Of a stretch of DNA of 10,922 nucleotides, positions 1-6,707 are shown piece after piece; within the stretch, counting starts at the first letter, position 1, and every line of letters starts with the position of its first letter. The translations under genes were made by a program, and so were the position numbers. The stretch is from positions 1 to 10,922 of the forward strand of contig CAMWQS010000045.1 in the NCBI GenBank assembly GCA_947176485.1. Reading direction: 5' to 3'. Under the pieces are notes generated by a model, which was given only the letters and a program-made list of their open reading frames with translations, was not told the origin of the DNA and searched no databases. This DNA is from an uncultured Clostridia bacterium. GTDB taxonomy: Bacteria; Bacillota; Clostridia; Christensenellales; Borkfalkiaceae.

Positions 1-3
1 GTC

Positions 4-993
4 CTAATTAACTTCGGCTGCGCCGCTCTTGCCCGAACCGAGTGCCAAAAGCACTTGCGCCGTTGCCATTTCAAACCCTACATCGTAAGCCGTCGTGCAA
101 GCGTCAGTAAGTCCTATCGCACTGCCGTAGATCCTTGCGCGGCTATCAACGGGTGCAATAACAACCTCAATACCGAGGTTTTTGCAATAATTTAAGAAGT
201 TTTTGAAGTTAGCCTCTTTCCCCTCGGTACACACCGTACCGCTGTGATAAAGCTGAACCATCACCGCCTTGGGCTTAACCTCCGTAAAGCGGTAAAAGTC
301 GAAATTCAAAAGCGAATGCGCCTGAATCGTAACCATATCCATACACAGCTTTTGCGCCGTGCAAGGCTGTCTTTTTTCTCTTAATTGCTCAAAAGTCGGG
401 TTAAGTTCATTTATATTATAAATGAAAGTGCCGTTTACCACTTCACCGAAATGCACGTTTAATATGCTGTTGTAATCTCCGCTTATCTGGGTTGCGGCAA
501 TAAGTCTGCTTGCAAGGTGAATTTTGCAATTCTCGCCGTGGTTTTCAAAGCTGACGAAAACTCCGCCGAAGTCAACGCTTTTAATAAACGTAACTGCGTT
601 AGCGAAATTTTCAACGCCTCTACTGCGCTCGTCGTCCAAAGGATACAGCGCGGAAACGAACACGACGGGTATCTGTATATCACAGAAAATTTGGCTGAAA
701 AGGTTAGCAGTAAAACATAGCGTATCCGTGCCGTGTGTAATAATTATGCCGTCGTAGTCGTCCTTATTCACACCGCGCACGCAGTCCGCCATTTTTTCAA
801 GATCGGAAGGCTGAACGTTCTCGCTTAAAATATTCAAAGGGCGAAGCTCGTCGAATTCTACGGTATCACCGTAGCGGGAATTGTAAAGCTCCAATAAGAA
901 GCTTTTATCCTCGTTTCTTAAATCGACTTTGTCGCCGAGTGCACGTGAGCCTATCGTGCCGCCCGTAAAGATTACGCAAATTCTATTCTTCAT
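4..993 (-). CDS. ansA: L-asparaginase, cytosolic (type I-like)
   Basis: Hydrolyses L-asparagine to aspartate and ammonia, most likely in the cytoplasm because the N-terminus (MKNRICVIFTGGTIGS) starts directly with the fold and has no signal peptide. Both asparaginase signatures are visible: TGGTIGS at residues 10-16, with the first catalytic Thr at 13, and HGTDT at 87-91, with Thr89 and Asp90. The stretch PLDDERSRGVENFANAV (about 118-134) is the usual 'RPLSDPRSDGPENLLNAV' block, and Lys157 probably matches the family's catalytic Lys. At 329 aa the length is normal. The gene begins 11 nt after the asnS stop. No clear Shine-Dalgarno precedes the ATG, so translation may depend on coupling to asnS. 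The 3' end is complete, with a TAG at positions 4-6. Substrate preference is inferred: related glutaminase-asparaginases and the GatD subunit share the fold. Confidence 0.9.
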   Translation of the reverse strand: MKNRICVIFTGGTIGSRALGDKVDLRNEDKSFLLELYNSRYGDTVEFDELRPLNILSENVQPSDLEKMADCVRGVNKDDYDGIIITHGTDTLCFTANLFSQIFCDIQIPVVFVSALYPLDDERSRGVENFANAVTFIKSVDFGGVFVSFENHGENCKIHLASRLIAATQISGDYNSILNVHFGEVVNGTFIYNINELNPTFEQLREKRQPCTAQKLCMDMVTIQAHSLLNFDFYRFTEVKPKAVMVQLYHSGTVCTEGKEANFKNFLNYCKNLGIEVVIAPVDSRARIYGSAIGLTDACTTAYDVGFEMATAQVLLALGSGKSGAAEVN

Positions 994-1004
994 AGGCTAA
1001 CTGA

Positions 1005-2378
1005 TTAAAGGCTTCCTACCGTTCTGGGGAACAACAAAGTGTCGCGGATATTCTGAACGCCCGTGATATACATCAATATGCGCTCTAAGCCCAAGCCGAA
1101 ACCGCTGTGAGGTACGCTGCCGAATTTACGGGTATCTATATACTCAGTGTAAGCTTCAAGGCTCATATTGCGCTTTATCATAGCGTCTTTAAGCTTAATT
1201 AAGTCAGCCTCCCTTTCACTGCAGCCGATAATTTCCCCTACGCCGGGAACGAGAAGGTCGGTTGCGGCAACGGTTTTGCCGTCGGGATTTTGCTTCATAT
1301 AGAACGACTTAATATCTGCGGGATAGTCCGTTACGAAAACGGGCTTTTTGAAGTGCTCGTCAGTAAGGTATTTTTCGTGCTCGGTCTGCAAATCGCAACC
1401 CCATTCTACGGGGAACTTGAATTCCTTACCCGATTTTTTAAGAATTTCGATAGCGTCAGTATACTTAACCTTAGCAAAATCGCTGTTAATAACTCTGTTA
1501 AGCTTATCAATAAGCCCCTTTTCAGCCCTTTCGTTAAAGAACGCCAACTCGTCGGGACAGTTATCGATAACTTCTTTAATAATAAATTTAATGAAGTCTT
1601 CGGCAATTTCGATTATATCGTGCAAGTCCGCAAAGCATACTTCGGGCTCGATATGCCAAAACTCCGCCGCATGTCTGGGCGTGTTGCTGTGCTCGGCGCG
1701 GAAAGTGGGCCCGAATGTATAAATTTTACCAAGGCCCATGGCAGCAATTTCGCCCTCTAACTGACCGGAAACGGTCAAGCTTGCCTTTGCGCCGAAGAAA
1801 TCACCAGAAAAGTATTCATCTTCCGTTTTGCAATTTGCGTTCCACGGCTGCGTGGTTACGCGGAACATTTCACCCGCACCCTCACAGTCACTGCCAGTAA
1901 GAATGGGCGTGTGCATATATTTATAGCCGTGCGAATGGAAATACTTGTGAATTGCGAAAGAAAGCTCGTTTCTGACGGCAAAAACCGCCTCAAAGAACCT
2001 TGTGCGGGGTCTTAAATGAGGAATCGTACGCAAGTATTCCAGCGTGTGGAACTTCTTTTGCAAAGGATAATCTGCGGGGCATTCGCCAAGGACTTCCAAA
2101 TCGGTTACCAAGATTTCAAAGCCGTTTCGTTCCGAAGGAACGAAGTTGCCCGTAACCTTCAAAGCCGTACCTACAGGCACGACTGCGTTGGGGATATTTT
2201 TGGCGTTTTCCTTATCGATAACGAGCTGAAGGTTTCTAAGGCAAGTGCCGTCGTTAAGTTCAATAAAAGAAATACTTTTTGAATCGCGTGCCGTTCTTAC
2301 CCAGCCGCAAACCGTAACGCTTCCGCCACTGTACTTTTCGGAACGTTCAAACAATTCTTTGATATCGGTATGCTTCAT
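1005..2378 (-). CDS. asnS: Asparaginyl-tRNA synthetase (class II)
   Basis: Charges tRNA-Asn with asparagine using ATP. An N-terminal OB-fold anticodon-binding domain covers roughly residues 18-100 (GWVRTARDSKSISFIELNDG at 25-44). It is followed by the class II catalytic domain: motif 1 region near 140-160, motif 2 with FRAEHSNTPRHAAEFW at 226-241, and motif 3 with GFGLGLERILMYITG at 426-440. The ending FPRT (450-453) is typical of AsnRS, where AspRS usually has FPRD, so asparaginyl specificity is favoured. At 457 aa the length is normal. The ATG at 2378 is supported by GGAGG at 2384-2388, five bases upstream. An intrinsic terminator lies immediately upstream and no promoter is obvious in the remaining 27 bases. 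No T-box leader can fit. Asparaginase follows in the same direction. Confidence 0.97.
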   Translation of the reverse strand: MKHTDIKELFERSEKYSGGSVTVCGWVRTARDSKSISFIELNDGTCLRNLQLVIDKENAKNIPNAVVPVGTALKVTGNFVPSERNGFEILVTDLEVLGECPADYPLQKKFHTLEYLRTIPHLRPRTRFFEAVFAVRNELSFAIHKYFHSHGYKYMHTPILTGSDCEGAGEMFRVTTQPWNANCKTEDEYFSGDFFGAKASLTVSGQLEGEIAAMGLGKIYTFGPTFRAEHSNTPRHAAEFWHIEPEVCFADLHDIIEIAEDFIKFIIKEVIDNCPDELAFFNERAEKGLIDKLNRVINSDFAKVKYTDAIEILKKSGKEFKFPVEWGCDLQTEHEKYLTDEHFKKPVFVTDYPADIKSFYMKQNPDGKTVAATDLLVPGVGEIIGCSEREADLIKLKDAMIKRNMSLEAYTEYIDTRKFGSVPHSGFGLGLERILMYITGVQNIRDTLLFPRTVGSL

Positions 2379-2400
2379 TTAAGCCTCCACAGAATTTAAG

Positions 2401-2429
2401 AAAAATACGGACTGCCGAAGCAGTCCGTA
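2401..2429 (-). terminator. Intrinsic terminator after rpmF, upstream of asnS
   Basis: A perfect 10-bp stem pairs TACGGACTGC (2406-2415) with GCAGTCCGTA (2420-2429). Read on the minus strand, the loop is TTCG, giving a stable C(UUCG)G tetraloop, and the stem is followed by TTTTT at 2405-2401. It starts five bases after the rpmF stop and ends about a dozen bases before the asnS ribosome binding site. It should therefore end the yceD-rpmF transcript or limit read-through into asnS. Confidence 0.9.
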
Positions 2430-2433
2430 AGGT

Positions 2434-2625
2434 TTAATTAGCTTTTTTTTCGTCCTTGGACACCACTTCAACCTTGTCGTAGTAACCACAATTACCGCAA
2501 ACTTTGTGAGCCTCTTTCAAGGAGTGACAATGAGGGCACTCAACAAGTGTAGGCGCTGTTGCCTTGTAGTTTGCAAATCTTTTATTGGTTCTGCTCTTAG
2601 ACTGTTTTCCCTTGGGTACTGCCAT
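2434..2625 (-). CDS. rpmF: 50S ribosomal protein L32 (zinc-binding form)
   Basis: Small basic protein of the large ribosomal subunit, 63 aa. The N-terminus MAVPKGKQSKSRTNKR is the characteristic L32 start. Four cysteines in two pairs (C30/C33 and C43/C46, as CPHC and CGNC) form the zinc ribbon of the C+ version of L32. The ATG at 2625 has an AGAGGTG-type ribosome binding site at about 2634-2640. It lies 24 nt downstream of yceD, an arrangement conserved across many bacteria, and is followed by a strong terminator. No second C-minus L32 copy is present in this window. Confidence 0.97.
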   Translation of the reverse strand: MAVPKGKQSKSRTNKRFANYKATAPTLVECPHCHSLKEAHKVCGNCGYYDKVEVVSKDEKKAN

Positions 2626-2649
2626 TTTAATACACCTCTTTTTTCTTTT

Positions 2650-3048
2650 TTAGGTAACGTCAATACCCTTGCAGTCCTCTTTACAAAGTAAAACGTGGGG
2701 CTGGCTCATAAGTATTGCATCGTCAACGGCGGTTTTCAAGTTAATCTTGTTACCGTCGTAATAATAATTTTCATCGTCTTTTTCGGGTACGAAAAGTACT
2801 TCGGTTAAATAACTTATCTCTTTCTTTGCTTCGTTTAAGCAGTACGAGCACTGCCCCGAAAGCAAGTACTTCACGGTCAATTTCATTTCAACGCAGTCGT
2901 CGTCGAATATTTCGTACTCACCCTCAACCTTTACTTCCCCTATTTTGCATAGAGGCACGAGGCACAAATTCTCGGGCGGAACGTAATCGAAACTGAAACT
3001 TCCCGCGTATTTTCCGTGGGCGATAAGCCTTTTAACTTCTAATTCCAT
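2650..3048 (-). CDS. yceD: DUF177 / YceD-family protein
   Basis: Member of the DUF177 (YceD) family, which is usually encoded just before rpmF and is linked by family knowledge to 23S rRNA/large-subunit accumulation. The molecular activity is not established. With the ATG at 3048 the protein is 132 aa. An upstream in-frame TTG at 3066 would add six residues, but it directly follows the -10 box of the promoter and so lies upstream of the expected transcript start. The ATG is therefore preferred. C67/C70 (CSYC) and C122/C126 (CKEDC) are the conserved cysteine pairs. The protein stops at GIDVT, where many clostridial relatives continue into a CPxCG-type tail, so it appears short at the C-terminus. 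No Shine-Dalgarno precedes the ATG. rpmF follows 24 nt downstream. Confidence 0.9.
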   Translation of the reverse strand: MELEVKRLIAHGKYAGSFSFDYVPPENLCLVPLCKIGEVKVEGEYEIFDDDCVEMKLTVKYLLSGQCSYCLNEAKKEISYLTEVLFVPEKDDENYYYDGNKINLKTAVDDAILMSQPHVLLCKEDCKGIDVT

Positions 3049-3066
3049 ACCAAAGTTGACTATCAA

Positions 3067-3095
3067 ATTATATTATAAGGGCTAATTTTTGTCAA
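3067..3095 (-). promoter_or_regulatory. Perfect-consensus sigma-A promoter of yceD-rpmF
   Basis: On the minus strand, TTGACA (3095-3090) and TATAAT (3072-3067) are both exact consensus hexamers separated by 17 bases. Transcription should start near 3060, leaving only about 12 nt before the yceD ATG at 3048. A second TATAAT overlaps at 3077-3072, but its spacing to the -35 box is only 12 bases. The promoter lies between the ackA stop and yceD, so ribosomal-protein expression can be uncoupled from pta-ackA. Confidence 0.85.
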
Positions 3096-3112
3096 CAAGA
3101 AATTACCCTTAT
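3075..3112. repeat. Inverted repeat enclosing the -35 box of the yceD promoter
   Basis: ATAAGGG(c)TAATTT at 3075-3088 pairs with AAATTACCCTTAT at 3100-3112, giving 13 paired bases with one bulged C. The 11-base loop (3089-3099) contains the -35 hexamer, and the left arm covers most of the promoter spacer. It could be an operator, or a weak end signal for the ackA transcript. No U-run follows on the minus strand, so it is not a standard terminator. Function is inferred only from position. Confidence 0.5.
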
Positions 3113-3124
3113 GCACAATAATTT

Positions 3125-4321
3125 TTATAAAAGTTCAGCAGTTTCTCTTGCGATAACCAATTCTTCGTTGGTAGGGATAACGAGAACTTTGACTTTCGAC
3201 GATTTTGCCGATATATCGTGGATGGTCCCGTCGTTTTTAGCCTTATTTGCCTTTGCACTGAACTTAACGCCGAGGAATTCAAGACCTTTACATACGTCTT
3301 CCCTTACGGTGGGCGTGTTTTCGCCTACGCCGGCAGTGAATACGATGCAGTTAAGTCCGCCCATAGCCGCCGCATACGCACCGACGTATTTCTTTACTTG
3401 ATAGCCGAACATATCAAGTGCAAGCACGCACCTTGCGTTGCCTTTCTTTGCACCGGCAATCAAATCTCTGAAATCGCTTGAAACGCCCGAAATACCCGCA
3501 ACGCCGCTCTTTTTGTTAAGGTAATTCAAAATTTCTTCGTGGCTCATATCTTTCTTTCTTGCAAGGAATTCAACCGCGGACGCGTCGATATCGCCCGAAC
3601 GCGTGCCCATCAGAACGCCTGCAAGGGGCGTGAAGCCCATAGAAGTATCGATGCACTTGCCGCCGTCTACAGCCGAAATTGAAGAACCGTTGCCGAGGTG
3701 GCAAGTTACTATTTTAAGCTCTTCGGGCTTTTTGCCGAGATATTTTGCAGCTTCGCCGGCAACGAACTTGTGGCTCGTGCCGTGTGCGCCGTACTTTCTT
3801 ACGCCGAACTCTTTATAGTCGTTATAATCGATTCCGTAAAGGTAAGCCTTTTCGGGCATGGTCTGATGGAACGAGCTATCAAACACGAGCGCCATAGGGG
3901 TTTTGGGCATAACCTTCATGCAAGCGCGAAGTCCCATAGCCGCAGCGGGATTGTGCAAAGGAGCAAGCTCGAAAGTCTTCTCTTCCAAAGTCTTCAATAC
4001 TTCGGGGGTAACCAAAGTGGTCTTTTTGAAGTATTCGCCGCTTGCAACTACTCTGTGACCTACTGCGTCGATTTCGTCCATTGACTTAATAACGCCGATA
4101 TCGTCGTCGCGGAGTGCTTCCAAAACGAGCTGAATTGCAACTTCGTGGCTGGGCATAGCTTCTTTATAAATTCTTTCAATGCCGTTGCCCTTTGCCTTTA
4201 AAACCGAGCCTCTTATACCTATTCTTTCACAGTTACCTTTTGCAATGGCCTTTTCTGTTGCCATATCGATAAGCTGATATTTAAGTGAAGAACTTCCTGC
4301 GTTAACTACTAAAATTTTCAT
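3125..4321 (-). CDS. ackA: Acetate kinase
   Basis: Converts acetyl phosphate and ADP to acetate and ATP, the ATP-yielding last step of acetate fermentation, in the cytoplasm. It has 398 aa, the usual length. Family residues line up well: NAGSSSLK at 7-14, GHR with Arg90, FDSSFHQT with Asp148, YGAHGTSH with His180, HLGNGSS around Asn211, DTSMGFTPLAGVLMGTRSGD with Arg241, GVGENT at 331-336, and TNEE at 384-387. These match the catalytic Arg, Asp, His and Glu positions known for this ASKHA-fold enzyme. The ATG at 4321 has AAAGGGGA at 4331-4338 as its ribosome binding site. It begins 19 nt after the pta stop, so the two form one operon in reaction order. No clear terminator follows the stop. Confidence 0.97.
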   Translation of the reverse strand: MKILVVNAGSSSLKYQLIDMATEKAIAKGNCERIGIRGSVLKAKGNGIERIYKEAMPSHEVAIQLVLEALRDDDIGVIKSMDEIDAVGHRVVASGEYFKKTTLVTPEVLKTLEEKTFELAPLHNPAAAMGLRACMKVMPKTPMALVFDSSFHQTMPEKAYLYGIDYNDYKEFGVRKYGAHGTSHKFVAGEAAKYLGKKPEELKIVTCHLGNGSSISAVDGGKCIDTSMGFTPLAGVLMGTRSGDIDASAVEFLARKKDMSHEEILNYLNKKSGVAGISGVSSDFRDLIAGAKKGNARCVLALDMFGYQVKKYVGAYAAAMGGLNCIVFTAGVGENTPTVREDVCKGLEFLGVKFSAKANKAKNDGTIHDISAKSSKVKVLVIPTNEELVIARETAELL

Positions 4322-4340
4322 TTCGTTTAATCCCCTTTAA

Positions 4341-5408
4341 TTATTCTGCTTGTAACGCCGTAACCGCAACGGTCGCGACTATATCTTCCACGCTGCACCC
4401 ACGCGACAAATCGTTCAAAGGCTTTGCAAAGCCTTGGCACACGGGACCTATAGCCATATATCCGCCGAAGCGCTGTGCAATTTTGTAACCGATATTGCCC
4501 GCGTTGATGTTGGGGAACACGAATACGTTTGCGTGTCCAGCAACCTTGGAATCGGGCGCTTTAAGCGAACCGACTTCGGGCGCAACCGCCGCGTCGAACT
4601 GGAATTCACCGTCCAAAGCAAGGTCGGGAGCCGCCTCTTTAGCAAGCTCGGTAGCCTTCTGTACCTTGGGTACGGACTGAGTAAATTTATCGTCGTTGCC
4701 GCTACCCTTCGTCGAGAACGAAAGCATAGCAACCTTGGGTTCGATACCCGCAATATCCTTTGCCGTCTTTGCGGAGGTTATTGCAATATCCGCAAGCTGT
4801 TCTGCGGTAGGCTCGATGTTTATCGCACAGTCCGCGAACACGGCAACGCCGTCGGGGTTGTAAGGATTATTTTTATCGGGAGCAATCATAATGAAACAGC
4901 TTGACACGGTTTTGATGCCGGGTGCGGTTTTTACGACCTGCAAACCGGGGCGAAGCGTGTTTGCCGTTGAATGGCAAGCGCCCGAAACGTAACCGTCTAC
5001 GTCGCCGGCTTTAAGCATAAGCGCGCCGAACATCGTCCTGTCCTTAGCCTGCTCTGCCGCCTGTTCTTCCGTCATACCCTTAGCTTTTCTTGCTTCGTAT
5101 AAAATCTTTGCGTATTCTGCGGTTTTTTCGGAAGTTAAAGGGTCTACGAGCGTAATACCCGTAAGGTCAACGTCGGGAGCTACCTTCTTGCACTCTTCCT
5201 CGTTGCCGATAAGAACTATCTTCGCAATACCTTCTTTGGTAATCTGCGCAGCAGCTTCAACTACACGCTTGTCCTCGCCTTCGCATAAAACTATAGTTTT
5301 ATTGCGGGCAGCGGCTTTTTCCTTGATTTCTCTCAGAAGTGAAGGCGTGCCGTTAATTGCGTCGGCTACTTCTTTACCCGCTTTCTTGATTTTGTCAAGT
5401 AATGACAT
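4341..5408 (-). CDS. pta: Phosphate acetyltransferase
   Basis: Converts acetyl-CoA and phosphate to acetyl phosphate, which AckA then uses to make ATP and acetate. This is the short class of the family (355 aa), without the long N-terminal regulatory domains of the E. coli enzyme. Visible family blocks are VSGACHSTANTLRPGLQ (141-157), FADCAINIEPT (191-201), SFSTKGS (230-236), GEFQFDAA (267-274), NVFVFPNINAGNIGYKIAQR (294-313) and GPVCQGFAKPLNDLSRG (321-337). About 20 lysine- and alanine-rich residues precede the usual start of the fold. The ATG at 5408 is kept because AAGGAG at 5417-5422 is well spaced (8 nt). It is driven by its own promoter facing tmcAL. Confidence 0.97.
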   Translation of the reverse strand: MSLLDKIKKAGKEVADAINGTPSLLREIKEKAAARNKTIVLCEGEDKRVVEAAAQITKEGIAKIVLIGNEEECKKVAPDVDLTGITLVDPLTSEKTAEYAKILYEARKAKGMTEEQAAEQAKDRTMFGALMLKAGDVDGYVSGACHSTANTLRPGLQVVKTAPGIKTVSSCFIMIAPDKNNPYNPDGVAVFADCAINIEPTAEQLADIAITSAKTAKDIAGIEPKVAMLSFSTKGSGNDDKFTQSVPKVQKATELAKEAAPDLALDGEFQFDAAVAPEVGSLKAPDSKVAGHANVFVFPNINAGNIGYKIAQRFGGYMAIGPVCQGFAKPLNDLSRGCSVEDIVATVAVTALQAE

Positions 5409-5450
5409 TTCAATTTCTCCTTAAATTACTTTATTTTTCACCCAAATCGT

Positions 5451-5486
5451 TATATAATGGGTTTATTACAACGTTACCATTATATA
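5451..5486. repeat. 10-bp inverted repeat carrying both -10 boxes in the pta/tmcAL region
   Basis: TATATAATGG at 5451-5460 and its exact reverse complement CCATTATATA at 5477-5486 are separated by 16 bases. Each arm contains TATAAT, one on the plus strand (5453-5458) and one on the minus strand (5479-5484). The region therefore has twofold symmetry at the promoter level. It may simply be two promoters facing one another, or it may be a binding site for a dimeric regulator. The plus-strand copy lacks a good -35 hexamer, so it is only a candidate promoter for tmcAL. Confidence 0.55.
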
Positions 5487-5507
5487 CCAACTTTTTTTGA
5501 ATGTAAA
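5479..5507 (-). promoter_or_regulatory. Promoter of pta-ackA
   Basis: On the minus strand, TTTACA (5507-5502, five of six consensus bases) is followed after exactly 17 bases by TATAAT (5484-5479). Transcription should start near 5472 and give a leader of about 63 nt ending in the AAGGAG ribosome binding site of pta. The -35 box ends only eight bases from the tmcAL start codon. Confidence 0.75.
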
Positions 5508-5515
5508 GATTTAGA

Positions 5516-6673
5516 ATGAAGATTTGTGGAATTATTTGCGAATTTAACCCCTTTCACAACGGGCACGAATACCTTTTGAAGGAAGCGCGTAAGCTTTCCG
5601 GTTGCGACGCTGTCGTTTGCATAATGAGCGGCAGCTTCACCCAGCGCGGCGATATTTGCGTTGTCGAAAAGCATACGCGGGCTAAGCACGCCGTATTGGG
5701 CGGTGCGGACTGCGTTATCGAGCTGCCCGCCGCCTTCTCGGTTGCACCTGCGGAAATATTTGCAAGCGGAGCAGTTAAAATTCTTTCTTCTATTCCCGAA
5801 CTTGATACTATAGCTTTCGGCTGTGAAAGCGGCGCACAAGCCGACTTTTTGCACGCAGCAGAGCTTCTTAGTAACGAAAGTGAAGATTTTAAAGCGGCGT
5901 TACACGCCAAACTCGACCAAGGTGAAAGCTATATCAAAAGCTATGCTTTTGCGTTCGAAAGCGTTGGCGGAAACGCAGAGCTTTTATCGAAGCCCAACAA
6001 TATTCTCGGTATAGAGTACGCAAAAGCCGTTTTGCGGACTAAAAAAGATATAAAGATTTTACCCATACGGCGATTAGGCGCGGACTACAACGACGGAGAA
6101 ATCAAGCAAAATTTTTCTTCAGCAAGCGCGATACGGAAAAACTTAACTTCACCATTGATTAAAGACAACGTTCCCCCCTTCGTTTTGAACGATTTGCACG
6201 ACTTCACCGCAGAACGCGAAAGATACGAAGACTGTTTAAGGCTGATACTTTCACGCACCTCCGCCGAAGATTTGACCAAAGTTTACGGCTGCAACGACGG
6301 ATTTGAAAACGCCTTGAAAGCTTTGCAAGCTTTACCTTTTAACCAAATCGTAAGTGAAGCAACCTCTAGACGGTTCACCGCCTCACGCATAAAAAGAATT
6401 TTGTGCGCAAATTTTTTAAATCTTCATCAAGCGGAATGCGAAAAGTTTCTATCATCCGACCTATATTTGTCCCCACTTGCAGTCAAAAAAGAAAGCGCGG
6501 GCGAAATATTGTCCGCACTTGCAAAATCGGCCTATCCCGTTTTGACTTGCGGTAGCGACGAGCTAAAGCTTTGCGAAACGGCGGCACGGTGCAAAAAACG
6601 GGACGACTTTGCATACTTGCAGTGGCAACAGCTAACTAATGCAAAGCCCGTAAAAAAGATGCTTTTAATATAA
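5516..6673 (+). CDS. tmcAL: tRNA(Met) cytidine acetate ligase
   Basis: TmcAL (formerly YlbM) activates acetate with ATP to acetyl-AMP and acetylates the wobble C34 of elongator tRNA-Met to ac4C. The N-terminal nucleotidyltransferase-like domain is unmistakable: GIICEFNPFHNGH at 5-17 with the HNGH nucleotide-binding motif at 14-17, then SGSFTQRGD (38-46), EKHTRAKHAVLGGADCVIELP (51-71), NNILGIEYAKA (161-171) and SASAIRK (202-208). At 385 aa the length is normal for the family. The ATG matches the conserved N-terminus, although no clear Shine-Dalgarno is present. It diverges from pta-ackA, the pathway that produces its acetate substrate. It ends at a hairpin terminator shared with the convergent membrane-protein gene. 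Confidence 0.95.
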   Translation: MKICGIICEFNPFHNGHEYLLKEARKLSGCDAVVCIMSGSFTQRGDICVVEKHTRAKHAVLGGADCVIELPAAFSVAPAEIFASGAVKILSSIPELDTIAFGCESGAQADFLHAAELLSNESEDFKAALHAKLDQGESYIKSYAFAFESVGGNAELLSKPNNILGIEYAKAVLRTKKDIKILPIRRLGADYNDGEIKQNFSSASAIRKNLTSPLIKDNVPPFVLNDLHDFTAERERYEDCLRLILSRTSAEDLTKVYGCNDGFENALKALQALPFNQIVSEATSRRFTASRIKRILCANFLNLHQAECEKFLSSDLYLSPLAVKKESAGEILSALAKSAYPVLTCGSDELKLCETAARCKKRDDFAYLQWQQLTNAKPVKKMLLI

Positions 6674-6674
6674 A

Positions 6675-6704
6675 ATACGGAGCGGTTATCTAACCGCTCC
6701 GTAT
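6675..6704. terminator. Terminator hairpin between convergent tmcAL and the membrane-protein gene
   Basis: ATACGGAGCGGTT (6675-6687) pairs perfectly with AACCGCTCCGTAT (6692-6704) around a 4-base loop. On the minus strand the stem is followed by TTTTATATT, a reasonable U-tract for the membrane-protein gene. On the plus strand CGTTTATTTAT follows, a weaker tract for tmcAL. It probably works in both directions, better for the minus strand. Confidence 0.85.
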
Positions 6705-6707
6705 CGT

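Noticed and set aside
1290..1760. 156-codon open frame on the plus strand opposite asnS
   Set aside because: It lies wholly antisense to a clear AsnRS catalytic domain, has no recognisable protein features and no supported ribosome binding site. It is explained as a shadow of the real gene.
2379..2433. T-box or tRNA-sensing leader for asnS
   Set aside because: T-box leaders need well over 100 bases with Stem I and the T-box sequence. Only 55 bases lie between rpmF and asnS, and they contain just a simple terminator.
3049..3066. Six-residue N-terminal extension of YceD from a TTG start
   Set aside because: The TTG follows directly after the TATAAT box and would lie upstream of the transcript start given by the perfect promoter.
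4434..4904. 156-codon open frame on the plus strand opposite pta
   Set aside because: It is antisense to conserved Pta motifs and has no family resemblance. Its length is expected from the codon bias of the opposite strand.
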